DNA from: Heterobilharzia americana
Lineage: Eukaryota > Platyhelminthes > Trematoda > Strigeidida > Schistosomatidae
Assembly (NCBI GenBank): GCA_944470555.2
Contig: OX104134.1
Location: forward strand, 113,454,701 to 113,518,700
Length of the DNA: 64,000 nt
Direction of reading: 5' to 3'
Both the position numbers and the translations under genes were made by a program. Positions 22,446 to 33,339 of this stretch are shown here, piece after piece. The notes below the pieces were generated by a model that worked only from the letters and a program-made list of their open reading frames with translations, did not search any database and was not told the DNA's origin. How positions within the stretch are numbered: position 1 is the first letter of the stretch; the number at the start of each line of letters is the position of its first letter.

Positions 22446-25106
22446 AAACATATGGCAGCAATGACCTCACATTGGTGTTGAAAATCCGTACCTTGTTCAT
22501 TGTGCTGAGTGCAGCAGATCTCCACTCTGATTTCAGACTAATGAAGGCCTGTCTTGCTGTCTTTCCGATCCTTGCTTTGACGTCCTCATATGTGCCTATC
22601 TCACCTGTAGTTGAAACGATGCTGCCCTGCCAAGATAGGTGAAAGAGACTACTTCCTTTAGGTTTCTCCCGTTGATGGTGATTGGTTCTTGTTGTTTTTG
22701 TTGGTGGTGTTGGTTGGGTATCTCCATCAACTCTGTCTTCCCTGCGTTCACTTGAAGTCCCGTCTTCGTTGCCTTGTCTCTTCTGTCAACTTGTTGGTCC
22801 TCTCATGTAGATCTTCGAGCTTGTGCCACATTAGACATAAATCATCATAGGCGAAATCCAAATCTTCTTCTAGGATCTTTTCATCGATCCAGCCAGCGTA
22901 TGCCCATCTTCTCACAGCTCCTCTCAGTTTCTTGCATGATCCAGTCCAGTGGACCACAATCAGGGAGATCACCGATGATAGTAGGTGACAACCTTGTCTT
23001 ACTCCTGTCTTCACTTCAAACGCATCACCCCGAGCTTTCCATTGTGGATCACTTGGCATGCGGCGTTTTCATATAGCTGTTGAATGAGGTTGATAAAGGT
23101 TTGTCGCACTAAAACCGTAGTGCTGAAGCAGCAGGTGCCAAATACTTCTCGGTCGACGCTATCGAAGGCCTTTTCAAAATCGATGAAGTTGAGGTGAAGA
23201 GTTGATTGCCATTCTATGCTCTATTCTATGATGATGTGTGGTGTAGCGTTGTTAATTGGTCCGCATATGATTTGTTCTTCCTGAAGCCAGACAGCCTATT
23301 CCTGTCGTAATTTCGAATCCAGAGAATCTTTTAGTCTCTCCAGTATGATGCGGCCTAATATTTTGCTTGGGGTGGACAGGGGCATGATTCCCCGCCAGTT
23401 CTTGCAAAGACTTAGGTCGCCCTTGTTTGGGAGTGTGACAAGGTAGCCCTTCTCCCACTCGACAGGTACCCTTCCTTCCTTCCTTTCTTGCAAACCGTCT
23501 GCAATAGTGGTGTGGGCGTGTCCGCTGTTATCTTTGTGTCTGTTTTCAGTGCTTCTGGCAGAATTCCACCTGGTCCTGCTGCTTTCCTGGATTTCAGCAA
23601 CTTTATGGTATTCAACACTTCGGCTTTTGTCAGAGGGTTTATGTTCACTGATAGTTCTATGTTGATCTCTTCCCAGATAGTAACCTGGTTATTTGATATC
23701 GTGTTGTCAGGTCTCTCCTGCCGCCAGCCCGTTCTGTTTCACTTGCCAGTGTGTCGCAGAAGTGTCTTTTGTCTTTGAGCGCACTCTTCTTCACTTCTTT
23801 GTCCAGTGTTTTATACGTTGTACTCATTTCTTCTTTTCGTTGTTCATCCTTGCACTGGTTTATCTGCTTCACCATCTTCCCCTCCCTCCTCTATCAGCTT
23901 CCATGTGTCCGTCGAGATCCATTCCTTGTCTCGTTTCTTCTTCCTTCCTACCACGGTTATGAGGATTTCTGCCCACATCTCTTTCAAAGAGTTCCAGTGT
24001 TCTTCCACGCATGTTTCTTCATGGATGTTGTTCAATGTCTCCCATTTTGTCTTGATGGCTGACGTGAAGATGTCCTCTGTAGTTTCGTCCTTCATTTTCT
24101 CGTCTGAGTGTTCAACTTGAACTGTGGTCTATCACCAGCTTCTTTGAAGGCTTTCAACCTAGTTTCGAAGGTTCCTCGCACTAGATGGTGGGTGGTCTGA
24201 ACCTACATCTGCTCCCCTTCTTGATATTGTCTCGAATAGGCCGCGTCTCCACTTTCTTGAGATTGAGATGAAGTCTTTCTGTTGAAATCCATGTCGCTTT
24301 GTGACGAATATCCTTGTGTTTGTACACACTGCCTCCAATCACCAAATCATTAAACGCACAGAAATCTGCAAACAGTTCTCCGTCCTCATTCATTTCACCA
24401 AGTGCCTCTCGACCGATGATGAGTTTTCTTCCTGTGTTGTCTAGTCCCAGTTCGGCATTCATGTCGCCCATTAGGATTTTGATATCGCCAACTGGGGTGG
24501 GGTCTTTTCCACTACTGAGTGCAGTTGTCTGCATAATTCCTCCTTCTTCTCTACATCTGCATTATCTTTATGATTGTGACTTTCCTTCCTTTTGAGTTGA
24601 ATCTTGCTGTCATGATCCTACAGGAGGAGATTGGCTCCCACTGCATGAGAGCCGTCGACGTTCTTGGAGACATCATGATAGCCAGTCCATAACTCAGTGT
24701 GCTCGTGCTTGTCGTCTGGGTGACAATATGGGAGTAGATTATTGACTCTCCAGTTGACAGTTTGGAGAGTCCACTTCCATTCCATCTGCTCTTGTAGATT
24801 CCTAGCACTTCTATGTCATATCTTTTCATTTCTTTTGCAATCTGGACAGCCTTGCCAGCCAGCTTTAAACGTGGTGTGGACATTCCATGTCCCCATGTGT
24901 GCTTTCGCTTTCATCGAGAGAGGCGAAGACTCACCAGCCAATTAGCTTCCCGAAGGCTTTCACCAACCGGCATCATTTCGTCTCTCCGATTTCAGCGAGG
25001 AATAAGTTTATTTTTATTTTTCATATTTTCTTTGTGCTTTCTTTAGTGATTGGATTGGTTTTACGGGCTTAGGACCGGCTAGTAACTGGTGAACTAGTTT
25101 ACGAGG
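22446..25106 (-). mobile_element. RTE/SR2-like LINE copy B' (right-arm duplicate of B)
   Basis: Reverse copy of 18632-21292, including the same FAYDDL box (about 22838-22858), the same frameshifts and the same 150-bp linker loss. It stops at 22446, where copy B continues another 248 bp, so it was created by the inverted duplication rather than by its own retrotransposition. Confidence 0.9.
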
Positions 25107-25777
25107 CGAGCTGCTTAGTGAGGTGCTGCTTAGTTTAATTAAACAGAACGCGAAAACGTTTACTTCTAGAACTTGTAAATTTAACTGAAAAAATATATTG
25201 TTTCTAATCATTATTAACTAGGTTCCAATTAACTATTATGCTGTCAGATTGTTTTCAAGAAGACCTTATAATTGCATCAACTGACTGTGGTTGTAGTTTC
25301 TTTGGGGTCATTCCTTGCACTACCACGCTTTTTTCTGCAAAAGAAACGTACAACAGCAATTAACTTCTGTACACCTCAGAAATGTCAGCAGACTGGATTA
25401 TTGTACTTCAAGCTATGGTTTAATGTTGAATAGTGGCGTGAAATGAATTTAATTGAGAAAATCAGCTGCACGTTAAAATGTCTTGATTCACATCTGGATT
25501 AGCGGGTGAGTTATCTTCATCACTTACCAATGAAGACTTTCAAATATATTTGTATATATTTCCAGCTGTGATTATGAATATTCCTGTAGCTTTCTTGTTC
25601 TATCAACTTGGCATTTCATAAGAATTTCCAATATGAATTTAAATAAAACCCTCAGTTAAGAACTAAACCTCATATCTTGAGAGCGAAGAAATTATCATAA
25701 AATGGACGCTTTTTATGGATATTTTAGCTCAGCCTTGTAAATTAGGATGAGAAAGATTTACCCTCTGTTCTCTCTTA

Positions 25778-27631
25778 CAATCTGACACAGACACATCAAG
25801 CCCGGCTGGTAGTTGCTACCTTGACATGGTGGTCGACCTTGCATATCACAATGAAGCAACTAGCTGGAATGCTTGTTTGCTCTAGGTCCTACCATACGAG
25901 AAGGGTCTGTTGGATGGTAGAGCAGTAAGATAAAAAGCAGTTACCGTTGTAGTGTAAATTACTACACTACGATGGGGATTCTGAGGGCGAAGTCGTACTG
26001 CTGCTAGCGGGATCGGCTATGACGGCAGTAAGGCATTTCCCTTGAATGACCAACAGTGCCACACTGATGCTGTCTTCCCAATATGAAGGCGGAGTTAGAA
26101 AGTGTCACCACCCGAAGTAGCACACTCCTCACTGTCCCACGGTCTTCAGGTGGTGGCGGTATGGGTTTTATCTGTCCGGTGTTAGAACAACGAAACCTCA
26201 AAACAAAAGCCTGCAGGGGGCTGTGAGGATCCGAGCGTGTTTATTAAATTAGCTTCACGTGACCATTGTAGTGAATCTTCAAAATTCACATTATGAGAAT
26301 CTGGAGGCCCATAAGCTAGCTCTCGTGGACTTGCTGGTGAAGGCGTAGCATTGAGCTGTAAGATAGGAAGTGTGCTTCTCAACTGGATACCAGTCAACAG
26401 ACGTCTATGTGCGCTTTTTGACTGGATGGATCTGTAAGAACTGAGAAGGATTTTGAGACTAGCTGATACAAATTCTATATCACCAAGGCGCCCACAGACT
26501 CCATTTCGGATGATGAGAAGGATTAACTCTACCAAAATCTGTCAATTTGAGTACAGAAACCAAAACGTTCAGATGTATTCATGATAGCAGATGATTTCAA
26601 CACGCAAGTACGAAAGCTCAGCCAATCGGAAAAGTATCATGAGGGTATCTAAGGTATCCCATTACAAGTAACCAACAACGTTGATCATATTTGCGATTTC
26701 GCTCCGACAATCATTTGATTCTGGACAGCAATAACATTAGGCATAGGAACAGATTCTTTCTCACATGGCGTCCACCGAGATCAAATCAATGATGGGCACA
26801 CATGGATCACATTGCTATGATCTAGGCATCGTTATAAAGGACAGGTGGAAGATTGCCTTATTTTCTGGAGTAGGTTTTCGGACTCTGATCACTCGTTAGT
26901 GTTTGGTTATGTATGTGATAGTGAAATCTATTAATAGCTGACTGGAAGATGGGGATGCCAAGAATGAATTTAAAGAGGAGTTAACTATGCATCTACCAAC
27001 AATTTTCACCTTGTCAAACTCCTTGCCTCCCTCGTTAATTCCACTATCTAAAAGACTATCACACAACTACTTTACATTCTTAATTTCGGGTTTTTAGCAC
27101 TAGCTTAATAATACAACTATACTCTATTGTTTAATAATAGACTGTTACATGCTTGTGATATATATATGATATTGTCGAAAGAGAAAATTGTCTTCGCTGA
27201 ATTATCTCTTCTTCAACTACGTATTTATCTGAACTCGACAACTATACAATAAGCGTTTATCTAGCTTTGTCTTTGCATTATTGATCGCGCTGGGTTGGAT
27301 CAAAGTTTGAGCATTATTGTGGTCAGGCAAATGGTACTAGGCAAGAAATGTAAGTCAGTGGATTAGGTTGTGAACCTTTGTCTGTTTAGGTGGCTTGGAC
27401 ATGTGCCGCGCATTCCGAGCCACCGCCTACCTCGAAATGCATAACTTGGAGATGTTGGATTATATTAATGACGGATAGTGGCTAGCAGTGGAACCCAAAA
27501 TGCGCATTTCGTCTTATTTGGGACTCGTCAGCTGGATGTACCTGCAATGTACAAGCAGTTATACTAGGTGTTGAATTAGTTCAGAAAGGTGTTCAGGGTG
27601 GCCAGACCAGAATGTGTCACCAAAGCATGAT
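25778..27631 (+). mobile_element. LINE-1f fragment (right-arm duplicate)
   Basis: Reverse copy of 16107-17960 with the same internal deletion and the same ribozyme-bearing insert. It is cut off at 27631, where unrelated sequence begins. Confidence 0.85.
27473..27548 (-). ncRNA. Hammerhead ribozyme, second copy
   Basis: Exact reverse-complement counterpart of 16190-16265 with the same core residues, stem II mismatch and U-type cleavage site. It is a product of the inverted duplication. The two ribozymes face each other across the palindrome. Confidence 0.85.
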
Positions 27632-27638
27632 GTTTTCG

Positions 27639-28306
27639 GATACTGGTTGTGAATTAGAGGGCGCTGAAGACTTTACCAAAGGTTTCAGCGATAATCGTAT
27701 TTCATAAGTGATTCTTAATCCCAGTCATGTCCAATGATCCAGAGACGGCGCTAGTTTCGGAGAATACAACGATTGTTGGCTAAACCTACTAGGTGGCTCA
27801 TAAATCAAATGTTCACTGTTCTTTCGTCTTTCTTTTTTAAATGAGTTAAATATAATTTGAAGAGAGGTTTACAGTAAATGTACAATGAGAGTATGCGTGA
27901 TATGAGAAATTTCACGAAGAGGCTCATAATATTCATTTTGCTATAGGCGTTATCTGAAATCGATACTACTAATAGTAAAAACAATTTAAAGACATGGTAA
28001 AAATAACCAAAGTAACATGAAAATGACGGCATGGATACAGTACCCATAGGCCAATACGATATATATATATATATGCATATGCGAATGGATTTTAAAAATG
28101 CTTGCAAAAATTTTTCATATTAACCTATAACTACCAACGAAATTATGAGACTGCAGGGTACGCTATAGTACTTTTAGTACAAAAGAAACTAAAGAAAATA
28201 ATCTAAACAATAGAAAATGTTCTCTACATATTCATGAATGAATACGACGATAATTTGACCCATTGTTATACATGTGCACAAATACACAGACAATTATGCA
28301 AGAAAA
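27639..28306. other. AT-rich 3' flank of TMEM11, no gene
   Basis: Contains a short (TA)n run near 28060-28076. It probably includes the TMEM11 3' UTR on the minus strand. No domain recognised. Confidence 0.4.
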
Positions 28307-28905
28307 TTATGAATCACTAACAATATCTGGACTCCGAGACCACCTGAAAAGGATATAGCAAGCAACTAACGTAGAAGTAAGAGAGACAGCATTATGTAGA
28401 ACTTTTCTTGCTCCATCATCCCGGTGTACTAAAACTACAGGGCGTAGAGGAGGACCACTTGAATTTGAATGATTTTCTGCTATGACTGCACGGGTACGCT
28501 TTCCGTTACTACTTTGACTTATTTCCGAGGAACCATTAGGGCTATCACCATTGCTTATTCCATTTGTTGGTGAATTATCACCCGGGTGTGAGTTCATCAA
28601 AACGTGATTACTAGTGGTTACAAATGAAGTTGCTCCAACAGGAAGAGATGCAATTGATGATGCGACCTGATATTTACAACATGGATCCCATTGCCAAAAT
28701 AAAGCATACAGTCCTGCAGCAGAAGCACTGATAGCGCTTAGTGTAGTTGTACTAAATCGAATAAGACTAGGTGTGATTGTAATCAGCGCACCGTCTGCTC
28801 GAACGTTAGGAAACCAACGAATACCTAAGTCTAATGGGAAGTACATTTTAGAGAAGATAGAATTCCACATAAGGCCAATGCCTGCTGTAGTAAGGGCAGC
28901 AAGTC
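28307..28905 (-). CDS. TMEM11: TMEM11 homologue, terminal exon (partial gene)
   Basis: TMEM11 (PMI in flies) is an inner mitochondrial membrane protein that shapes cristae with the MICOS complex. The exon opens after a pyrimidine-rich acceptor (AG at 28907-28906, minus strand, phase 1) with a hydrophobic helix ('LAALTTAGIGLMW'). A second membrane helix follows, and then the diagnostic 'WQWDPCCKYQV'. Near the end come 'PVVLVHRDD' and 'LHNAVSL', closing with a last hydrophobic stretch before TAA at 28307. These blocks occur in the same order in animal TMEM11. Between 'CCKYQV' and 'PVVLV' sits a Ser/Asn/Gly-rich insert of roughly 60 residues not present in the vertebrate protein as I know it. 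The 5' exons (soluble N-terminal part) are not recognisable further right. They may be diverged, distant or in the N gap. Confidence 0.88.
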
Positions 28906-29159
28906 CTACGAAAAAAAGAGGAAAAAAAGAAAACAAAATTATTGACTGACAATTATAAATACAATGAACTACAATAAACAATTATTACGGACATCAACAT
29001 AGGACCAGGCATTACTGCATAACGGTCCAAGCAGTTACACGTCATATAAACACATCAAATGAGAAAGTAATAAGACGAAAGATGAAGGAGTAAAGAGAGA
29101 TTGGTCAAAAGTAGTAAAAGAGACGAAGAGGGAATCAGAAAATGCTAGATTCAATATGA

Positions 29160-29430
29160 CGATTATGACAGTTTATGGATATATTTGCACCACTGACATC
29201 GATTGTCAGTCATATCACCTAGTCTCCAACCACCGGTTTGTGTTATCAAGCAGACTCCAACTAAGAAGTCTGCATTTCCCAACACGGCACAGACGAACAG
29301 TCAAACTTCACGAACCAGTGCCACGTTTCAGTCTGGAGCCTACTTCAGCTAACATTGTGTAGCGAGGTAGACGGTGACAAGGCATGCGTAACACATGTCT
29401 TAGTCACCTCAGTCGACCTCACCTTACTAA
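29160..29430 (-). mobile_element. LINE-1f 3'-end fragment
   Basis: On the minus strand it carries the end of the coding part (antisense of '..GACAAGGCATGCGTAACACATGTC..', about 29370-29400) and the 3' UTR with the complement of 'TGCACCACTGACATCG'. It lies upstream of the TMEM11 exon in the same orientation, in the presumed intron. Confidence 0.55.
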
Positions 29431-29724
29431 AAAATAAATCAGCAAACAGAAGTTTTTCTTTAACTAACAGAAATATAAGATCCAACCACGAGAATGGGAA
29501 GTATAACTCATGATCGAATAAATAAGTGGTTTCTAAGTGTACAACAGCGAGAACGACTTATAAATGCACAAAGAAAAACCCAATGAGAACACAGATTTGA
29601 AAATTTTTACACCTGTCAGAACCATATACTTAACTTGCTGAAGTTTTAACTATTGAGAAGATTAGGTTATTTTGACACATCCGAAAAGTCTATTCTTGAA
29701 TTGAATTTCTTTTGGTAGTTTAAC

Positions 29725-29790
<66 letters not shown>

Positions 29791-31435
29791 TCTATTACTT
29801 TTATCATAACTCGACCTTTAATTTACTTATTGCACTTGACTTTTTATTCTGACTTTTAACATACTCCGTTAGATTGGATACGTTTTTTGACGACTAACAG
29901 AATTTAACTGCCGCGCAATTTCACAAGTCAATCAAAATAATCGATACAATTCTTAGGGCCAATTTGATACAAAGTAGACTACAGAACACTATGAATATCC
30001 AAAACACAAAATTATCTCCACCTAACACCTACTCAATCATTTATTGTCCCCCAAATATCCAAGACAGAAAAGTAATCGATCAAACAGTATTATGATTTCT
30101 GTTTTGGCGCTGTTAGAAAAACGTTAGAAGATAAGATCATAAAAAGCGAGGCAGCGACGCTATGAAAAGTTGTAGTGTTGAATGTTTTATATTTATATGA
30201 AAATGATGATGGCATATAATTGAGGCTGAAGAAATGAATGCGGGAACTGAGCTGTTTTCTAGGTTAGCATAGTAAGTCAATCTGAACACTACTCACTTAA
30301 CATAAAACTTCTCAACCTCTTTACGACATAGGCATCTTGAATGTCAACTTACTTTTTTAATTATGAACTATACTCATTGACGTTTGTGACTTCCAGCTTT
30401 TTATTACTATATAAGACCAAAATTTACCAGTCTCTATTGGGATTCATGTAAGGTCATTGAACAGGTGTCTCACTATTCCCTTAAAGTACAAAGACAGCTC
30501 AAGTAACAGCAGTGCCTAACCAGACATTTTAAAAAGCTGTCACCAAAAACATCCTACGGAGTGAGATAACGTACGTCCTTCGTAAAGAATGTGCACAAAA
30601 TAAATGTTACGCTTCTTTGTAGTAATAAAAAGTAGACGGTCAAACGATAACCGAATAAAATCCGTTTAATTGATATAGGCCAGCACAATGATACTGTACT
30701 ATTTATCTGATGATGACGTTTCTACCATAAATTATTGACGCTCATAATCATAGCAATGTAATCACACCACTTTCGACATCTGACTTTCATAATCCTGTCA
30801 CCTCATATTCTTTGTTTTTGTTGGCAGTAAATTTTTCATATATCTGGTATATGTGTTGCGTCACTCCTATTACAGGTGTTGGGTGTTGATTTGATGAACA
30901 AAGATTCAGCGATCAATCTCCCTCTCCACCTGATTATATTGGGATTAAGTATGTTGATTTCGTTCCACCCTATTGTGTGGTCGCATGTTAATGCGATAAC
31001 AATGCATTGCAATAGCCGAGTTATTTTTCTAGATTATTTCTCTTATTGAGGTCTATCATCCTACATTTAGTTAAATTCCTATGTTCCACTAATCTAACTG
31101 ACCCCGACCGGCTAGTTTGACCTACATACCTGACCTCACAGTCATTGGATAGAATTACGTAGATTAGATTATTTTGCTTAATTGGATCTATCGATTCCTC
31201 AAGTCAACTATCCGAAATAAAACTGAACATCTAAAATGTAAACTTATGAGGATATTAAACAGCAGAGACAATAATTTCTAATAGAAACATAAGAAAAAGC
31301 AAGGTCAGCTGCTCTCAAGAAGTCCAGGAAATCAAATCGTAAAGTTTAACAAATTAATGAAAGAAAAGCATCCCTCGGAAAATAACCAGATTACAAATGA
31401 AACGTCATCAAACATAGGAAGAAAAAAGTGGGTGG
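29431..31435. other. AT-rich intronic or intergenic region
   Basis: No gene recognised. It could be TMEM11 intron. A short piece at 31090-31150 weakly resembles LINE-1f 3' UTR ('GACCCCGACCGGCTAG'). Confidence 0.35.
29727..29787. repeat. (TA)n microsatellite
   Basis: An uninterrupted run of about 30 AT dinucleotides. Confidence 0.97.
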
Positions 31436-31613
31436 TTAGTCTCCACTAAACACCCTTAGGCTCAGATGAAATGAAGTACTTGGAAAAGGACTAGACTTCA
31501 ACTTAATAGTAGGTCGTCTAAGACCCGAAGATGTCATCCCTGGTACAGAAGTGGCATTAAGCTCGGTGGATGTGGCAACCGCGGAACCCGTTAGAGTATA
31601 GCATGCATTAGCA
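31436..31613 (-). CDS. Possible terminal exon of an unidentified gene
   Basis: A strong acceptor (..TCTTCTTTTTTCAG, minus strand, AG at 31615-31614) is followed by an open stretch of about 58 codons to a stop at 31436. The encoded peptide is Ser/Thr-rich ('GSAVATSTELNATSVPG'), with a more basic part ('GLRRPTIKLKSSPFPS'). I do not recognise it. It does not fit the missing N-terminal part of TMEM11. No partner exon was identified, and this could be a chance open frame. Confidence 0.25.
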
Positions 31614-31699
31614 CTGAAAAAAGAAGATACAACAAAACTTGAAAATGCAGCTTTGAATAATCTACCAAATGACAGTAACATAGTAATTTCTAAATCTGT

Positions 31700-32509
31700 A
31701 AAGGTAATTCAGTAGTAGTTTTGGACGAATCGGATTATTTCTACAAAAAGTACGAACATATCCAAACAGGGCCACATGAAGAGATGAAGAAACTTACAGA
31801 CACTGTCATTAATATAATTAGGAAATCTACAGCCAATTTGATACGTCGACTTAAGCCAGCTCTAGGTGAGTCTAAATAGTTTAACTTAATGCTGAAGACT
31901 ATTGATCCTGGCAGAATTTACGTCACTATATAAGTTTGTAGAGTTACATAATTCCCCAAAATTAATAGCCTAGGGTTCGACAAGATTCAACATTGATGCT
32001 GGTCTTCCTAGTTTTATCGGACTCGCTAAGCTGTAGGCACACGGTCAAGCGTCCACGCCACTTAGCACGTCGTGTCACGTTGCACCGCTCGTAATCGGTC
32101 CTCTATCAGGTTAGTCGGAACGCATCGGTATTTTGGCACGACTTCACAAATATACTATTTCCATCTGACTACGCTATTATGTTCTTGCTTGGTCCCGCAT
32201 TTATGAGTATATTACAAGTGAGAATAATTAGTGAGTGGCCTCTGTGTTTGTCAAGCTCACCCAAGGACAATACTCTTAAAACTTTATAAACCAGGTTATC
32301 CCAATAGACCGATAATTGACTTCAGGAATACTCCAGCATATCAACTATCAAAGTACCTGGCACTGATAGTTTTAAGAACTGTTCGAATTCTAGTCCAGTC
32401 AATTCTTACTCGTTAAATTGAGACTTAATTACAAACACTCAAAAAGGATGAAAAAGTGGATAGTTTCGATGTAACAAGTCTTTGTACTAATATACCAATC
32501 AATGTGGCA
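31700..32509 (+). mobile_element. Penelope-like element, RT fragment, cut by a repeat and the gap
   Basis: The first part (31713-31880) shows 'VLDESDYFYKKYEHIQ' and 'IIRKSTANLIRRLKPALG', the region before the RT fingers in Penelope-like elements. After an inserted repeat (31935-32255) the fingers resume: 'LYKPGYPNRPIIDF' and 'AYQLSKYLA' (32280-32365). RT motif A follows as 'VDSFDVTSLCTNIPINVA' (32456-32509), then the N gap. At least two frame changes are present. No GIY-YIG part is seen after the gap. Confidence 0.7.
31935..32255 (+). repeat. Foldback-arm repeat, single copy inside the Penelope-like element
   Basis: About 320 bp matching each arm of the palindrome at 62925-63655. Shared landmarks are 'AGCCTAGGGTT', 'GCTCGTAATCG', the 'TCGGTAT' stretch and 'GAATAATTAGTGA'. 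It interrupts Penelope RT coding sequence, which indicates that the repeat can insert alone. Confidence 0.7.
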
Positions 32510-33009
32510 NNNNNNNNNNNNNNNNNNNNNNNNNNNNNNNNNNNNNNNNNNNNNNNNNNNNNNNNNNNNNNNNNNNNNNNNNNNNNNNNNNNNNNNNNNN
32601 NNNNNNNNNNNNNNNNNNNNNNNNNNNNNNNNNNNNNNNNNNNNNNNNNNNNNNNNNNNNNNNNNNNNNNNNNNNNNNNNNNNNNNNNNNNNNNNNNNNN
32701 NNNNNNNNNNNNNNNNNNNNNNNNNNNNNNNNNNNNNNNNNNNNNNNNNNNNNNNNNNNNNNNNNNNNNNNNNNNNNNNNNNNNNNNNNNNNNNNNNNNN
32801 NNNNNNNNNNNNNNNNNNNNNNNNNNNNNNNNNNNNNNNNNNNNNNNNNNNNNNNNNNNNNNNNNNNNNNNNNNNNNNNNNNNNNNNNNNNNNNNNNNNN
32901 NNNNNNNNNNNNNNNNNNNNNNNNNNNNNNNNNNNNNNNNNNNNNNNNNNNNNNNNNNNNNNNNNNNNNNNNNNNNNNNNNNNNNNNNNNNNNNNNNNNN
33001 NNNNNNNNN
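32510..33009. other. Assembly gap (500 N)
   Basis: Exactly 500 N, a conventional placeholder, so the true gap size is unknown. It interrupts Penelope RT coding sequence. Sequence to the right does not continue that element. Confidence 1.
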
Positions 33010-33339
33010 ACCGACTGAAAATCTGATCTATCCTGCATCATCTTGAGCCGCTAAGCATACGCTCCAACAAAACTGTCCGACAGTGCTATATCCAATATTT
33101 TGAAACAGCGTGGACCGTTTAGCTGGCTGCATGCAACCTTTAAATCTTGATGCAGATCGGACAACAAACACGTTTAGCTGGGACTTCAAGAAGCTTATAT
33201 ATTGGTATGCTATATCTCAAAAACCCACATACGATACCACACTGAAGTGTTTCGAATAACTTCTGTCAACTGAAAAAGGTGTTCACCGTGCATTTATATG
33301 AAAACCCTGTAGCATCAGCAACCGACCTTGCTGTTGCAG
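33010..33339. other. Unassigned sequence right of the gap
   Basis: No domain or repeat recognised. Confidence 0.3.

Larger units (their letters stand above)
22446..27631. repeat. Right arm of 5.19-kb inverted repeat, flanked by 7-bp direct repeat
   Basis: Reverse complement of 16107-21292. The perfect heptamer GTTTTCG lies immediately before the arm (22439-22445) and immediately after it (27632-27638), as a target-site duplication would. The outer edge cuts LINE-1f and the inner edge cuts the RTE element, while both elements run on past the left arm. This arm is therefore the derived copy. Confidence 0.9.

Noticed and set aside
22223..22642. 139-codon ORF across the inner edge of the right arm
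   Set aside because: Its second half is antisense RTE sequence of the arm, so the full ORF is a chimera. Only the part before 22434 is discussed.
16107..27631. The large palindrome as a pure assembly artefact (duplicated haplotig or unsplit hairpin read)
   Set aside because: Rare base differences, different sequence at both outer flanks, a unique 0.9-kb spacer and a 7-bp direct repeat around one arm favour a real event. It cannot be excluded without reads, so the test is listed in the finding.
29727..29787. (TA)n run as a regulatory element
   Set aside because: Ordinary microsatellite with no supporting context.
32456..33046. Long ORFs running through the N gap
   Set aside because: They consist of unknown bases and are artefacts of translating N.
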